Part shown: piece by piece, positions 53,354 through 63,480 of the stretch
How the letters are laid out: each line of letters begins with the position of its first letter
Numbering within the stretch: the stretch's first letter is position 1
Source of the DNA: Cupriavidus phytohabitans
GTDB taxonomy: Bacteria > Pseudomonadota > Gammaproteobacteria > Burkholderiales > Burkholderiaceae
Direction of reading: 5' to 3'
Length of the DNA: 64,000 nucleotides
NCBI RefSeq assembly: GCF_000426345.1
Contig: NZ_AUFE01000016.1
Location: 1 to 64,000 of the forward strand
Position numbers and translations under genes: made by a program
The notes under the pieces: generated by a model
What the model saw: the letters and a program-made list of their open reading frames with translations, nothing else
Told to the model about the DNA's origin: nothing
Databases searched by the model: none

Positions 53354-55366
53354 CTAGAGCACGTTCACATCCGCAGTGCCTGCCGCCACTTCGAGCACCC
53401 GTGTGCTATCAGTCGCCGGCAGCGCCGGTGCGGCGCCGCCGCTGATGGACTTCAGCGTATGGAATGTGCAGCTGAGCTTGTCGGGCGTCAATGTCACCAG
53501 CGCATACCCTTCCGCGTTGGTGTCGGCGTGGCGGATCCAGGCGTTGAAGGTGCGCAACGTAGTGTCGAACGCATTGATCAGCACCCCGCCTACCTCGCTG
53601 TAAACCAGCTCGCGCAACGCGGCAAACGCCTCGTCGTTGTCGACAATCGCGCGGAACGAACTCAGCAGCGTATTGCTCGACAACCCCGCCGTCACCAGGT
53701 CGACCATCACCGGCGTGGGCGACGCCGCATCGTAGTCGTCCATCACTTGCCCGCTGAAGAACCCGTGGATGTCGCCACTCAACGCCACCACGTTGCGCAC
53801 GCCGTTGGCCTTCAGGAACGCCATCAGGTTCTTGCGCTCGGCGTTGTAGCCATCCCACTGGTCGGCATTGAGGATCAAGCGGTCGAGCAGCGCGATCGCC
53901 GGGAGCCGGCTCTCAATCACTGGCCGGATGTTGGCATCGAAGGCCGCCGCATCGATGCCGGCCTGCGACAGCACGTCGCGCAGTGCGGTGTACGCCAGGT
54001 TGGCATAGGTGCCAGCCGCCTTGGCCGCGGCCAGGTCGCTTTCCAGCGCACTGGCGATGGCGGATTGCAGCGATGACAGCGCGCTGTAGGCCTGCACCAG
54101 CGCCCGTGCGATCAGGTCGGCCACGGCCTTGGTGATGTCGACCTGCATGCGCAACAGCGACAGCTGGTTGCCCCACAGCTTCCATGTCGTATTGGCGCCG
54201 CCGACACGGTCCTGCCACCACGCGCGCTGTGCATCGCCGAGCATCGATACCGGCGTCAGCGCATTGCCGGCTTCGCTGATCTTCTGCGCCTCGGCCGTGG
54301 CCAGTGTGGCGGCGGGAACGAAGTACAGGCTGCCGACCGCGCGGCCGGTGGATTCCTCCGGGATGATGTGGTCGGCGCGATACAGCCGTTCGTCGGTCAT
54401 CAGCAGCGTGGCCAGGTTGCCGAATGTGAAGGCGCGGTAGATCTGGATGTTCTGGAACGACGGATTGCTGGTGTCGAGGCTGACGTCGGCGGGCAGGTAT
54501 TCGAACCACGCCTGGCTGGCGGCGCGCCGGCGCGCGGTGTGCGGGGTCAGGTCGTCGTCAGAGTCGTACGTCTGGCGGTCCTGCCAGCAGTTGTCGGAGA
54601 ACTCATGGTCGTCCCAGATCGCGATCATCGGGAAGGCCGCATGCAGCGCCTGCAGGCGCGTATCGCTGCGATAGCTGCGGTACAGGTAGCGGTAGTCGTC
54701 GAGCGTGGTGGCGTAGACGCTGCCATCCGGCAGCACCGTGCCATTGGGCAATTGCAGCGCGGCGTGGCGGTCTTCCACCAGGCCGGCGCGCGAGCCGCCG
54801 GGAACGGCTTCGTAGATGTAGTCGCCCACGTGGACGATGAAATCCAGGTCCTGCTGCGCCAGTTCTTCCATGCCGGCCCAGTGGTTGGCGTTCCAGTCCT
54901 GGCAGCTGACGAAGGCAAAGCGCAGTTGTGACAGCGGCGTGCCGGCCGCGGCGGCGGTGCGTGTGCGGCCCACGGTGCTGGCGCGGTTGCCGAGCAGGAA
55001 ACGGTAGTAATAGCGCGTGCCGGCGGTGAGTCCCGTCACCTTGTTGCGAATGGTGTAGTCCCATTCCGGACGGGCCATCAGCGGCTCGTTGACCAGCAGT
55101 GATTGCGGCGGAAAATCCTGCTGCGTCGACACTTGCAGGCGCACCACCACGGGCCGCTTGCCGTTGTTGCCTTCGACGCGGGTCCACACCACCACGCTGT
55201 CAGGCCTGGGATCTCCCGAGGCGACGCCGTGTACGAAATTGAAGTTTTCCGGATTGCCGGTATCCGGCTCATCGTCGTCGCCACCGCCCCCGCAGGCAGT
55301 CAGGCCGCCGGCGGCGATCGTGACGGTCATGAAACTTCCCCACTTCAGGAACTGGCGTCGATCCAT
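53354..55366 (-). CDS. phoD: PhoD-like alkaline phosphatase
   Basis: 670 residues. Twin-arginine signal (MDRRQFLKWGSFMTVTIAAGGLTAC) whose end also forms a lipobox (GLTAC), so it may be Tat-exported and lipid anchored. PhoD N-domain (FVHGVASGDPRPDSVVVWTRVEG) and metallophosphatase core: SCQDWN, VHVGDYIYE, AIWDDHEFSDN, and VALSGDIHGFF. An insert of about 120 residues (AQRAWWQDRV...) precedes the last motif. A phosphodiesterase/monoesterase dependent on calcium and iron in known relatives. No Pho box seen upstream. Confidence 0.9.
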   Translation of the reverse strand: MDRRQFLKWGSFMTVTIAAGGLTACGGGGDDDEPDTGNPENFNFVHGVASGDPRPDSVVVWTRVEGNNGKRPVVVRLQVSTQQDFPPQSLLVNEPLMARPEWDYTIRNKVTGLTAGTRYYYRFLLGNRASTVGRTRTAAAAGTPLSQLRFAFVSCQDWNANHWAGMEELAQQDLDFIVHVGDYIYEAVPGGSRAGLVEDRHAALQLPNGTVLPDGSVYATTLDDYRYLYRSYRSDTRLQALHAAFPMIAIWDDHEFSDNCWQDRQTYDSDDDLTPHTARRRAASQAWFEYLPADVSLDTSNPSFQNIQIYRAFTFGNLATLLMTDERLYRADHIIPEESTGRAVGSLYFVPAATLATAEAQKISEAGNALTPVSMLGDAQRAWWQDRVGGANTTWKLWGNQLSLLRMQVDITKAVADLIARALVQAYSALSSLQSAIASALESDLAAAKAAGTYANLAYTALRDVLSQAGIDAAAFDANIRPVIESRLPAIALLDRLILNADQWDGYNAERKNLMAFLKANGVRNVVALSGDIHGFFSGQVMDDYDAASPTPVMVDLVTAGLSSNTLLSSFRAIVDNDEAFAALRELVYSEVGGVLINAFDTTLRTFNAWIRHADTNAEGYALVTLTPDKLSCTFHTLKSISGGAAPALPATDSTRVLEVAAGTADVNVL

Positions 55367-55587
55367 GATCGTTCTCCTTCTCTCGGGTTGCGGAGCGCAG
55401 CCGCAACCCCGGACGCCGGAGACGGCATCAGTGCTTTGTGGGAGGCGTGACTGCTTGTTGCATGGATACTAGTGGCCGGATTCTGTCTTCGCTGTCGGTG
55501 GAGCGCCGACATCGATATAGGAAAAGGATGACTGGTGCCGCGATACGTTGTGCTCTGCCTTGCCAGCAATGATTCATCAATGACTGT

Positions 55588-55725
55588 CTAAGGCACGTCG
55601 CGCCGCGGCGCGCCGTCATAGGTCCACAGGAACTTGCGCGGGATCGGTCCCTGGTTGCGCCCGCCCTGGCAGGTCTGCTCCCACGCGCGCGCGAGAATGC
55701 CGACCGAGCGCGACAGGCAGAACAG
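55588..55725 (-). pseudogene. 3' remnant of a citrate synthase / citryl-CoA lyase family gene
   Basis: On the minus strand this encodes LFCLSRSVGILARAWEQTCQ...NQGPIPRKFLWTYDGAP..., about 45 residues typical of the C-terminus of citryl-CoA-lyase-like proteins, ending at 55588. Upstream the similarity stops abruptly at the perfect hairpin at 55726-55765. The rest of the gene is absent, so this is a deletion remnant. The family call rests on motif memory and is tentative. Confidence 0.55.
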
Positions 55726-55765
55726 GCCGCGCAGGCACCAGCGCTCACGCTGGTGCCTGCGCGGC
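55726..55765. repeat. Perfect 18-bp inverted repeat
   Basis: GCCGCGCAGGCACCAGCG-CTCA-CGCTGGTGCCTGCGCGGC, a perfect stem with a four-base loop, directly abutting the gene remnant. Followed on the plus strand by TTTCTCCGCTTCTTT, so it could be a terminator, or the scar of an excised or decayed element. Confidence 0.7.
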
Positions 55766-56014
55766 TTTCTCCGCTTCTTTCCCGCTGTTGCATCGTGTGC
55801 CGCGGTTGCGGCCAGCATGCGTCGCCATGTCTTCTTTGTCTCGGTGTAATGGTGATCGCTGACGTGTCTTAAGCGGCTGCCGTGCTGCCCGATACCTAAG
55901 GAATAACCCTTGCACACCTGAAAATATATCACGACATGATGTATTGTTCGGGCTCCAGAAGCCGGCGCCACCCCGTTGGCGCCTTCTGTCGCCCCCCAGC
56001 TTCAAGGATCCTGC
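55766..56014 (+). other. Leader region upstream of tctBA, AT-rich patch
   Basis: No convincing gene here. At 55910-55945 the composition becomes AT-rich for this genome: TTGCAC, then AAAATATATCACGACATGATG with an imperfect dyad around ACGACATGAT. It is a reasonable place for the tct promoter, but no standard spacing is met. The stretch 55367-55587, between phoD and the remnant, also shows nothing I recognise. Confidence 0.35.
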
Positions 56015-56476
56015 ATGCGCATACGCAAACAAACCGACTTCTTGTCCGGCCTGATGTTCATCGTCGTCGGGCTGAGTTTTTCCTTCGTCGCCCGTGGCTA
56101 CTCCATGGGCACCGCCGCCCGGATGGGCCCCGGATATTTCCCGTTCTGGCTCGGCATCGTGCTGGCGCTGCTCGGCGCCGTGGTGGCGTTCGGCGCCATG
56201 TCGAAAGAAGGCGATGCCGACCATATGGCCCGCTGGGACATCAAGACGCTGCTATGGATCCTCGGCTCGGTCGTGCTGTTCGGCCTCGTGCTCAAGCCGC
56301 TGGGCATGGTGCTGTCGGTGCTGGCCCTGGTGCTGGTGTCGTCGATGGCCAGCCATGAATTCACCTGGAAGGGCGCCATCCTGAACGCGGTGGTGCTGGT
56401 GGCGATCAGCACGGTTGCCTTCGTCTACGGCATCAACCTGCAGATGCCGGTGTGGCCGGCGATCTTCACCAACTAG
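56015..56476 (+). CDS. tctB: TctB-family transporter small subunit
   Basis: 153 residues, four membrane segments (FLSGLMFIVVGLSFSFVARG, FPFWLGIVLALLGAVVAFGA, LLWILGSVVLFGLVLK, NAVVLVAISTVAFVYGI) with the family motif YSMGTAARMGPGYFPFWLG. AAGGA precedes ATG 56015. Partner of TctA in the tripartite tricarboxylate transporter; the usual adjacent receptor gene tctC is missing. Confidence 0.9.
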   Translation: MRIRKQTDFLSGLMFIVVGLSFSFVARGYSMGTAARMGPGYFPFWLGIVLALLGAVVAFGAMSKEGDADHMARWDIKTLLWILGSVVLFGLVLKPLGMVLSVLALVLVSSMASHEFTWKGAILNAVVLVAISTVAFVYGINLQMPVWPAIFTN

Positions 56477-56486
56477 GAAACCCCCG

Positions 56487-57989
56487 ATGGAACTTCTCAG
56501 TCATCTCGCACTCGGGTTCTCTACCGCGCTGTCGCTGCAGAACCTTGCCTATGCCTTCCTCGGCTGCGTGCTGGGCACGCTGATCGGCGTGCTGCCGGGG
56601 CTGGGGCCGCTGGCCACCATCGCCATGCTGCTGCCGATCACCTACACGCTGCCGCCGGTGGCCGCGCTGATCATGCTGGCCGGCATCTACTACGGCGCGC
56701 AGTATGGCGGCTCGACCACCGCCATCCTGGTCAACCTGCCGGGCGAGTCCTCGGCGGTGGTGACCACGCTCGACGGCTACCAGATGGCGCGGCGCGGGCG
56801 GGCCGGCGTGGCGCTTGCCACCGCGGGCATCGGCTCGTTCTTCGCGGGCAGCGTGGCCACGCTGATCCTGGCCGCGTTCGCCACGCCGCTGTCGGAGCTG
56901 GCCTTCAAGTTCGGTCCCGCCGAGTATTTCTCGCTGATGGTGCTCGGGCTGATTGGCGCCGTGGTGCTGGCGTCGGGCTCGCTGGTCAAGGCGGTGGCGA
57001 TGATCGTGCTGGGGCTGCTGCTGGGCCTGGTTGGCACCGACGTGAACTCGGGCGCGGCGCGCTTCTCGTTCGACGTGCCGGAACTGACCGATGGCATCAG
57101 CATCACCGCGCTCGCGATGGGCCTGTTCGGGTTTGCCGAGATCATCGCCAACCTGGAGCAAAGGGAGCACCGCGAGACCTTTACCGACCGCGTCACCGGC
57201 CTGTTTCCGAACAAGGAAGACTTCAGGCGCATGATCCCGGCCGTGCTGCGCGGCACCGTGCTGGGCTCGTCGCTGGGCATCCTGCCGGGCGGCGGCGCGT
57301 CGCTGGCATCCTTCGCCGCTTATTCGCTGGAGAAGAAGACGTCGAAGCATCCGCATGAATTCGGCAAGGGCGCGATCGAAGGCGTGGCCGGTCCGGAATC
57401 GGCCAACAATGCCGCGGCGCAGACCTCGTTCATTCCGCTGCTGACGCTGGGCATTCCGCCCAATGCGGTGATGGCGCTGATGGTGGGAGCGATGACGATC
57501 CACAACATCCAGCCGGGGCCGCAGGTCATGACCAGCAACCCGGCGCTGTTCTGGGGCCTGATCGCCTCGATGTGGATCGGCAACCTGATGCTGGTGGTGC
57601 TGAACCTGCCGCTGATCGGCATCTGGGTCAAGCTGCTGACCGTGCCGTATCGCTTCCTGTACCCGGCCATCCTGACGTTCTGCTGCATTGGCGTCTATTC
57701 GGTCAACAACACGGTCTTTGATGTCTTCGCCGCGGCCGCGTGCGGCCTGATCGGCTACATCTTCCACAAGCTGCGTTGCGAACCCGCGCCGCTGCTGCTG
57801 GGCTTCGTGCTTGGGCCGATGATGGAGGAGAACTTCCGCCGTACCTTGCTGCTGTCGCGAGGGGACTTCTCGGTGTTCACCACGCGCCCGCTGTCGCTGG
57901 GCTTGCTGGTGGCCGCCGCGGCGCTGGTGGCCGTGGTGGCGCTGCCGTCGATCAAGGCGAAGCGGGAGGAGGCTTTTCAGGAGGAGTAG
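56487..57989 (+). CDS. tctA: TctA-family transporter large subunit
   Basis: 500 residues with about twelve membrane helices. Hallmarks: [69 protein letters not shown] and [29 protein letters not shown] 56487 has AGGA nine bases upstream. With TctB it forms the only complete membrane part for the six Bug receptors in this window. Confidence 0.92.
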   Translation: MELLSHLALGFSTALSLQNLAYAFLGCVLGTLIGVLPGLGPLATIAMLLPITYTLPPVAALIMLAGIYYGAQYGGSTTAILVNLPGESSAVVTTLDGYQMARRGRAGVALATAGIGSFFAGSVATLILAAFATPLSELAFKFGPAEYFSLMVLGLIGAVVLASGSLVKAVAMIVLGLLLGLVGTDVNSGAARFSFDVPELTDGISITALAMGLFGFAEIIANLEQREHRETFTDRVTGLFPNKEDFRRMIPAVLRGTVLGSSLGILPGGGASLASFAAYSLEKKTSKHPHEFGKGAIEGVAGPESANNAAAQTSFIPLLTLGIPPNAVMALMVGAMTIHNIQPGPQVMTSNPALFWGLIASMWIGNLMLVVLNLPLIGIWVKLLTVPYRFLYPAILTFCCIGVYSVNNTVFDVFAAAACGLIGYIFHKLRCEPAPLLLGFVLGPMMEENFRRTLLLSRGDFSVFTTRPLSLGLLVAAAALVAVVALPSIKAKREEAFQEE

Positions 57990-58013
57990 GACAACGGTCC
58001 AGCCCTTCCTCAC

Positions 58014-58053
58014 GCCGGCACGCGGGCATTGCGCCTCCCGTGCCGGTTTTTTT
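58014..58053 (+). terminator. Intrinsic terminator after tctA
   Basis: CCGGCACGCGGG pairs with CCCGTGCCGG (one bulge) and is followed by seven T residues, 25 bases after the tctA stop. Confidence 0.8.
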
Positions 58054-58267
58054 GCCAGTTAAGAAGGCTGACGCGAAGCACATTCGGCGTCCTTGGGTTT
58101 GCAGCCACGCGTTCCATATCGGCAGGCCCGGCAATTGCTGGCAGTTGGATGGCCATGTTATCGGCGTAAGGCACTCAATAGATATAAACTATCTGGCCGA
58201 TAGCAAGCCCCGATCGCGAAGGTTCCCATTCCTCCCGTCCTCCAACTACCAGCGCAAGGAGATCGAT

Positions 58268-60391
58268 ATGGCCGACAAACAGGCAAAGCCCATGGCAAAC
58301 AACGCTGCAGGCCAGCCGGCAGCAGGCACGCCGGCGGGCTACGGCGACGCCCGGCGCGGCACCGGCGGTGAACTGCACCAGACCGCCGGCGGCAGCCATC
58401 CGCCGCTGACCACCGCGCAAGGCATTCCCGTCCCGGACAACCAGAACTCGCTCAGGGCAAATCCGCGCGGCCCCACCTTGCTCGAAGATTTCATCCTGCG
58501 GGAAAAAATTACACACTTCGACCATGAGCGCATCCCGGAACGGATCGTCCATGCACGCGGTTCGGCCGCGCATGGCTACTTCGAGCTGACCGAGTCGCTT
58601 GCGCCTTACACCACTGCCCGGATGCTCACCGAAGTCGGGGAGAAGACGCCGGTCTTCACCCGCTTCTCCACCGTGGCCGGCGGCGCCGGTTCGGTCGACA
58701 CGCCGCGTGACGTGCGCGGCTTCGCGGTCAAGTTCTATACCAAGGAAGGCAACTGGGACCTGGTCGGGAACAACATCCCGGTGTTCTTTATCCAGGACGC
58801 AATGAAATTCCCCGACGTGGTCCACTCGGTCAAGATGGAGCCGGACCGCGGCTTCCCGCAATCTGCCAGCGCGCACGACACCTTCTGGGATTTCATCTCG
58901 CTCACGCCCGAGTCGATGCACATGGTGATGTGGATCATGTCGGACCGCACCATCCCGCGCTCGCTGCGCATGATCGAAGGCTTTGGCGTGCACAGCTTCA
59001 GGCTGCTCGATGCGCAAGGCAACTCCACCTTCGTCAAGTTCCACTGGCGGCCCAAGCTGGGGCTGCAGTCGACGGTGTGGGACGAGGCGGTCAAGATCGC
59101 CGGCGCCGATCCCGACTTCCATCGCCGCGACCTGTTCAACGCGATCCAGTCGGGCAACTTTCCGGAATGGGAGCTCGGCGTGCAGCTGTTCACCGAGGAC
59201 GACGCGGCGAAATTCCCGTTCGATCACCTGGATCCCACCAAGATCATCCCGGAAGAGACGGTGCCGCTGAAGATCATCGGCCGCATGGTGCTCGACCGCT
59301 GGCCCGACAACTTCTTTGCCGAGACCGAGCAGGTGGCGTTCTGCCCGGCCAACATCGTGCCGGGGGTGGACTTCTCCAACGACCCGCTGCTGCAGGGGCG
59401 GCTGTTCTCTTACCTCGACACGCAGTTGCTGCGGCTGGGCTCGCCGAACTTCCACCAGATCCCGGTCAACGCGCCCAAGTGCCCGTTCGCCCACCACCAG
59501 CGCGATGGCCATATGCAGATGGAGGTGCCGCGCGGACGCGTGGCCTACGATCCCAGCTCGCTCGACGACGCATCCCCGCGCGAGGCGCCCGACCTGGGCT
59601 TCCCCAGCGCGCGCGCGCCCGAGCAGGGCGACAAGGGCCGCATCCGCGCCGAGAGCTTTGCCGACCACTACAGCCAGGCGCGCATGTTCTTCCGCAGCCA
59701 GACCCGCGCAGAGCAGGCGCATATCGCCTCTGCGCTGGTGTTCGAATTGTCCAAGGTCGAGCATGTGCACGTGCGCGAGCGCATGGTGGCGCACCTGCGC
59801 AATATCGACGACGGATTGGGCCGGCGCGTCGCCGATGGCCTGGCGCTGGACCAGTTGCCCGATCCGCTGCCCGCCGCCGCACCGGTGCAGGATCTGCCGC
59901 CGTCGCCGGCACTGCAGATCATCGGCCGCATGAAAGACACGCTGGAGGGGCGCGAGGTCGGCATCCTGGTTGCCGATGGCTCCGATGGCGCCACCGTCGA
60001 GGCCATCCGGCAGGCAGCCATCGCCGCCGGCGCCACGGTCAAGATCGTCGCGCCCAGGGTTGGCGGCGCGGTGCTGGCCGACGGCACCAGGCTGGCCGCG
60101 GACGGCCAGCTTGCCGGTACCCCTTCTGTGATGTTCGATGCGGTGGCGGTGATACTGTCTGCCGACGGCGCGGCCCAGCTGGCGCAGGAAAGTGCGGCGC
60201 TGGACTTCGTTTGCTTTGCCTATGCGCACCTGAAGGCCATCGCGGCCGATGGCGGCGGCGAAGCGCTGCTGGCGCAGGCCAACCTCAAGCCCGACAACGG
60301 GGTGGTGCCGGCCAGCGATACGGCGCGCTTTATCGCGGTGGCCAAGACGCGGCAGTGGGACCGGGAGCCGTTGGTGCGGATGCTGGCGTAA
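58268..60391 (+). CDS. katE: Large-subunit catalase (HPII type)
   Basis: 707 residues, the long clade II catalase. AAGGAG precedes ATG 58268. Catalytic His in [43 protein letters not shown], proximal haem Tyr in [17 protein letters not shown], and a C-terminal DJ-1/flavodoxin-like domain from about residue 560 ([36 protein letters not shown]). Monocistronic between two terminators. The N-terminal 45 residues are a flexible Gly/Ala/Pro extension. Confidence 0.94.
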   Translation: MADKQAKPMANNAAGQPAAGTPAGYGDARRGTGGELHQTAGGSHPPLTTAQGIPVPDNQNSLRANPRGPTLLEDFILREKITHFDHERIPERIVHARGSAAHGYFELTESLAPYTTARMLTEVGEKTPVFTRFSTVAGGAGSVDTPRDVRGFAVKFYTKEGNWDLVGNNIPVFFIQDAMKFPDVVHSVKMEPDRGFPQSASAHDTFWDFISLTPESMHMVMWIMSDRTIPRSLRMIEGFGVHSFRLLDAQGNSTFVKFHWRPKLGLQSTVWDEAVKIAGADPDFHRRDLFNAIQSGNFPEWELGVQLFTEDDAAKFPFDHLDPTKIIPEETVPLKIIGRMVLDRWPDNFFAETEQVAFCPANIVPGVDFSNDPLLQGRLFSYLDTQLLRLGSPNFHQIPVNAPKCPFAHHQRDGHMQMEVPRGRVAYDPSSLDDASPREAPDLGFPSARAPEQGDKGRIRAESFADHYSQARMFFRSQTRAEQAHIASALVFELSKVEHVHVRERMVAHLRNIDDGLGRRVADGLALDQLPDPLPAAAPVQDLPPSPALQIIGRMKDTLEGREVGILVADGSDGATVEAIRQAAIAAGATVKIVAPRVGGAVLADGTRLAADGQLAGTPSVMFDAVAVILSADGAAQLAQESAALDFVCFAYAHLKAIAADGGGEALLAQANLKPDNGVVPASDTARFIAVAKTRQWDREPLVRMLA

Positions 60392-60407
60392 CGCCGGGCG
60401 GGACTGC

Positions 60408-60443
60408 AATACAACGCCGGCCGTCGCGCGCCGGCGTTGTATT
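60408..60443. terminator. Perfect 14-bp hairpin after katE
   Basis: AATACAACGCCGGC and its complement enclose an eight-base loop. It begins 17 bases after the katE stop and can work in both directions. Confidence 0.65.
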
Positions 60444-60727
60444 GGCGCGCTGGCGATCATGGCAACGCCGCTCGGCACGTTGGAACCGTTGCCAGGACCG
60501 TGCGCTGATCGGGCCGGAGCGGCAGTCTCCGTGCCGCCCCGAAGTGCCGGATCGGTGCTTTGGCGCCTCTTGTCAGGCATTTCCTACGGACGATTCAGTG
60601 CATCCTGATGCGTATTGTTGTCCCTGACTGAAGGCGTTGGCGATGTTGCGCAACTAACCTTGAAATCAAGGACGTGCCGAATGCAGCGTGCGTTACCAGT
60701 GAGGCGTGCCTCGGAAGGAGTGACACG
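60444..60727 (+). other. Intergenic stretch, nothing assigned
   Basis: Between the katE hairpin and the small gene at 60728 I see no credible coding region or structured RNA. Composition becomes less GC-rich from about 60600. A promoter for the small gene is expected here but no clear boxes stand out. Confidence 0.4.
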
Positions 60728-60943
60728 ATGCGCAGGACAGCTAATTCGCTACACGCGTTGGTAGAAAAGTGGTTGTCGCCTACCAACGCCAGCCCGGCCC
60801 GGGTCGCCTGCTTCAGGCACCTTGCGAACCATAAGGGTTGCGTCGTGTGTGTGGAGTCGACCCAAACCACGCGGCGCCTGTCCATTGCCTTCTTCCGTCA
60901 CCGCAATGGCGCGTGGTACGTGTTTCCGCCGATCACCGGCTAA
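60728..60943 (+). CDS. Small conserved-looking protein, 71 residues
   Basis: ATG 60728 has a full AAGGAG site eight bases upstream, strong support for translation. The protein begins MRRTANSLHALVEKWLSP, is basic, with two cysteines in CVVCVE, and ends RLSIAFFRHRNGAWYVFPP, a beta-rich end with aromatic residues. No signal peptide or membrane helix. I do not recognise a named family; small proteins of this look occur in Ralstonia and Cupriavidus as hypotheticals. It is alone and converges on the DUF1329 gene. Confidence 0.65.
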   Translation: MRRTANSLHALVEKWLSPTNASPARVACFRHLANHKGCVVCVESTQTTRRLSIAFFRHRNGAWYVFPPITG

Positions 60944-61005
60944 CGCACCTATGCAGGCCTCTTGAGCCGGCTCAGTCAGGTGCGTCAGCAATAGCAGTCT
61001 GGCAG

Positions 61006-62385
61006 TCAATGCCCCGACCCCCGGATCGAATCCGGGGAAAAATACGCTTCGCCAAACTGCGGACTGCTGTTCAGGCGTACCGGCTTCCCTTCATTGGTGA
61101 GCCGGTCCGCCAGATAGGAGCCCGCAGTGAGGTCATGGTAGAACGCCACCGCCGGGTAGTAGCGCCGCGCATCGTAGGCGTAAAGCGACGATTGCATATT
61201 GGTTCGCCATAGCTGGCCGCGGGCATCGTAGTTGTCGGCAAGGACTGCCATCCAGGTGTCTTCGTCCAGGTACAGGACACGCTTCGCATACTGATGCCGG
61301 AAGCCTTGCTTCAGTCTGGCTTCGAGTACCCAGACGCGGTGCAGTTCGTAGCGGATCAGTTCAGGGGCCGCATGGTTCGGGCCCAGCAGCTCGGCGTACT
61401 TGACGCCGGGATCGACCAGCTTGTAGTTGTGGTAGGGGATATAGATTTCCCGCTTGCCGACAATCTTCCAGTCGTAGCGTTCGCCAGAGCCATTGAACAG
61501 GCGATCGTCGTCCACCGTACGGAAGCCTCCCGGCCCCAACGGCTGGTCGAAGCCGAACTCGGGGGCCTGCCGCACGCGACGGGTACCGGGATTGTATTGC
61601 CAGGTTCTCGCCGTATCCGAGCCTTCACGATCCCAAAAGTTGTGGGAAACAATGATATTGCCGCGTTCGCGCAAGGGCAGTTCGGTTTCCACGCGAGCGA
61701 AGGTCCGGTTGACCAGCGGCGAGCCTTTCTCAAACGCGGTGCCGTTGACCGGTGACCAGATGTCATATTTCCACTTGCCCCATGCGATCTTGCCGTCGCG
61801 ATACACAACTGCCTGGTCGTAGACGGCTGACTCTTCGGCAATGGCGGAAGAGAAGCGAAGATTCCACATCAGCTCCAGCCCACTCTTGGGGACAGGAAAC
61901 GGCGCGGTAGGCGGATAGTCCTTGAGGCCGTTCGCGTCCGTCGTCAGCTGCGTTCTGGGGGCGTGGTGCTGGATCGCCTTGTAGACGCCATCGCCGTAGC
62001 GGAAGTCGCGATGGCTGGGATAGATCGCCATCTTGAATGTCGTCGGGTACAGCTTGAACATGGCGAGCTGGCCGTCGCTCAGGTGGGCACGGTACTGCTC
62101 CACGTTCTGCGCCGTGATCGTTGCGAGCGGTTGTTCCGACGCATAGGGATCAGGATAGGCGTCGCCCGGCCGGAAAGTCAGGCCCGCGGGCGCCGACTGC
62201 CATCTTCCGCTCCACGCGGGGATGCTGCCGTCCTTGTTGGCGGAACGTTCGGCGCCCATTGGCGTGAGCGGGCCGTCCAGGCGCCTGACTTCGTCAGGCG
62301 TCATCGCGGCAAAGGACGGTATGTTCAGCTGTGAGGCGGCTAGCACCGCACCGGCTATCGTGCACAGCAAGGCCTTGGTCTTCAT
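61006..62385 (-). CDS. DUF1329 outer-membrane-type protein
   Basis: 459 residues from ATG 62385 (GGAGGAGAG upstream) with signal peptide MKTKALLCTIAGAVLAASQ...FAA. Conserved DUF1329 parts are LTPMGAERSANKDGSIPAW, DGVYKAIQHHAPRT, RRVRQAPEFGFDQP and GKREIYIPYHNYKL. These proteins have a LolA/LolB-like half-barrel fold and often sit near RND or steroid/hydrocarbon degradation genes. Last gene in a leftward operon with an MDR reductase and a Dabb protein. Role probably in handling a hydrophobic compound in the periplasm. Confidence 0.87.
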   Translation of the reverse strand: MKTKALLCTIAGAVLAASQLNIPSFAAMTPDEVRRLDGPLTPMGAERSANKDGSIPAWSGRWQSAPAGLTFRPGDAYPDPYASEQPLATITAQNVEQYRAHLSDGQLAMFKLYPTTFKMAIYPSHRDFRYGDGVYKAIQHHAPRTQLTTDANGLKDYPPTAPFPVPKSGLELMWNLRFSSAIAEESAVYDQAVVYRDGKIAWGKWKYDIWSPVNGTAFEKGSPLVNRTFARVETELPLRERGNIIVSHNFWDREGSDTARTWQYNPGTRRVRQAPEFGFDQPLGPGGFRTVDDDRLFNGSGERYDWKIVGKREIYIPYHNYKLVDPGVKYAELLGPNHAAPELIRYELHRVWVLEARLKQGFRHQYAKRVLYLDEDTWMAVLADNYDARGQLWRTNMQSSLYAYDARRYYPAVAFYHDLTAGSYLADRLTNEGKPVRLNSSPQFGEAYFSPDSIRGSGH

Positions 62386-62460
62386 TGTCTCTCCTCCGGT
62401 TTTCATGGTGTGATGGTCGTGCACCATCGGGCTGACAGGCTGGCGTTGCACCGCCTGCGA

Positions 62461-63480
62461 TCAGGCATTGCTCAGCTCGGCGATGCGCAGCACCAGCTTG
62501 CCTGGCGCCTTGCCCGACTGGACCAGGTCGAGCGCGCGTCCGGCCTGTTCCAGCGGCAGGCACGCGATGCGAGGCGGTCGCACGCGCTCGCTTGCGATCA
62601 GCGAAGCGATCTCGCGCAGCCGCGCGCCGCCGGGCATCTTGCTGTACGCCACGGCGGTGCGCATGCCCCGCCGCGTGGCTTCGGCGGAATCCGGGCCGTT
62701 GTCGCCATTGACTAGGGTCAGGATGGCGACAAGGATGCCGCCGGGCCTGAGCAGGTCGATGCCGTTCGGCAGGGTGCCGCAGCCAACGCAGTCCAGGACC
62801 ACGTCGACGCCAGCCGGCGCCCATGCCGCCAGGGAGCCAGCGATGTCGCTGGAACGGTAGTCAATGGCCCTGTCGCAGCCGAGCGCCATCAGTTCATCCT
62901 GGCGTGCTGTGCTGCAAGTGGCGGCAACGGAAGCGCCGGCTGCCGTTGCCAGTTGCACAGCAAACGTGCCAACCGCCCCGGCGCCACCATGCACCAGCAC
63001 CGTCTGGCCCGGCTTGAGGCCGCCTTCGTCGAAGAGTCCCGTCCAGGCCGCCAGCGCCGGTGTCGGGACGGCGGCGGCTTCGGCAAATCCCAGGTTGTCT
63101 GGTATCGGCACCACGCAATCCTGCGAGACCGCAACGTACTCGGCATAGGAACCCCATTTGCCTGCGCCAACCTCCGTTTGCGCGAACACGCGCTGGCCCG
63201 GGACGAAGTCCTTGACGCAAGCCCCCACGGCTGCCACGACGCCACTGGCATCGAAGCCGATCACGAACGGGAAGCGGTATGGCATGAAGCGACTCAGATA
63301 GCCTTCACGGCATTTCCAGTCCGCGGGGTTCACACCCGCGCAGGCTACGCGGATCAGGATTTCGCCGGCAGCGGGTTCCGGCGTCGGGACGTCCGCAAGC
63401 CTGAGTACATCCGGCCCGCCGGTGCGGTCGATGACGACAGCGCGCATGTTCTTCTCCATCGGTTTCCCGTGTCCGTTCAT
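62461..63480 (-). CDS. MDR-family NADPH reductase
   Basis: 339 residues from ATG 63480, chosen because AGAGGA precedes it and it overlaps the upstream stop by ATGA; Met codons at 63459 and 63447 are alternatives. GroES-like domain (GEILIRVACAGVNPADWKCREGY, FVIGFDASGVVAAVG), Rossmann motif VHGGAGAVGTFAVQLA, DVVLDCVGCGTLPNG. Lacks the zinc cysteines and so is of the quinone oxidoreductase branch. Coupled to the Dabb gene. Confidence 0.87.
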   Translation of the reverse strand: MNGHGKPMEKNMRAVVIDRTGGPDVLRLADVPTPEPAAGEILIRVACAGVNPADWKCREGYLSRFMPYRFPFVIGFDASGVVAAVGACVKDFVPGQRVFAQTEVGAGKWGSYAEYVAVSQDCVVPIPDNLGFAEAAAVPTPALAAWTGLFDEGGLKPGQTVLVHGGAGAVGTFAVQLATAAGASVAATCSTARQDELMALGCDRAIDYRSSDIAGSLAAWAPAGVDVVLDCVGCGTLPNGIDLLRPGGILVAILTLVNGDNGPDSAEATRRGMRTAVAYSKMPGGARLREIASLIASERVRPPRIACLPLEQAGRALDLVQSGKAPGKLVLRIAELSNA

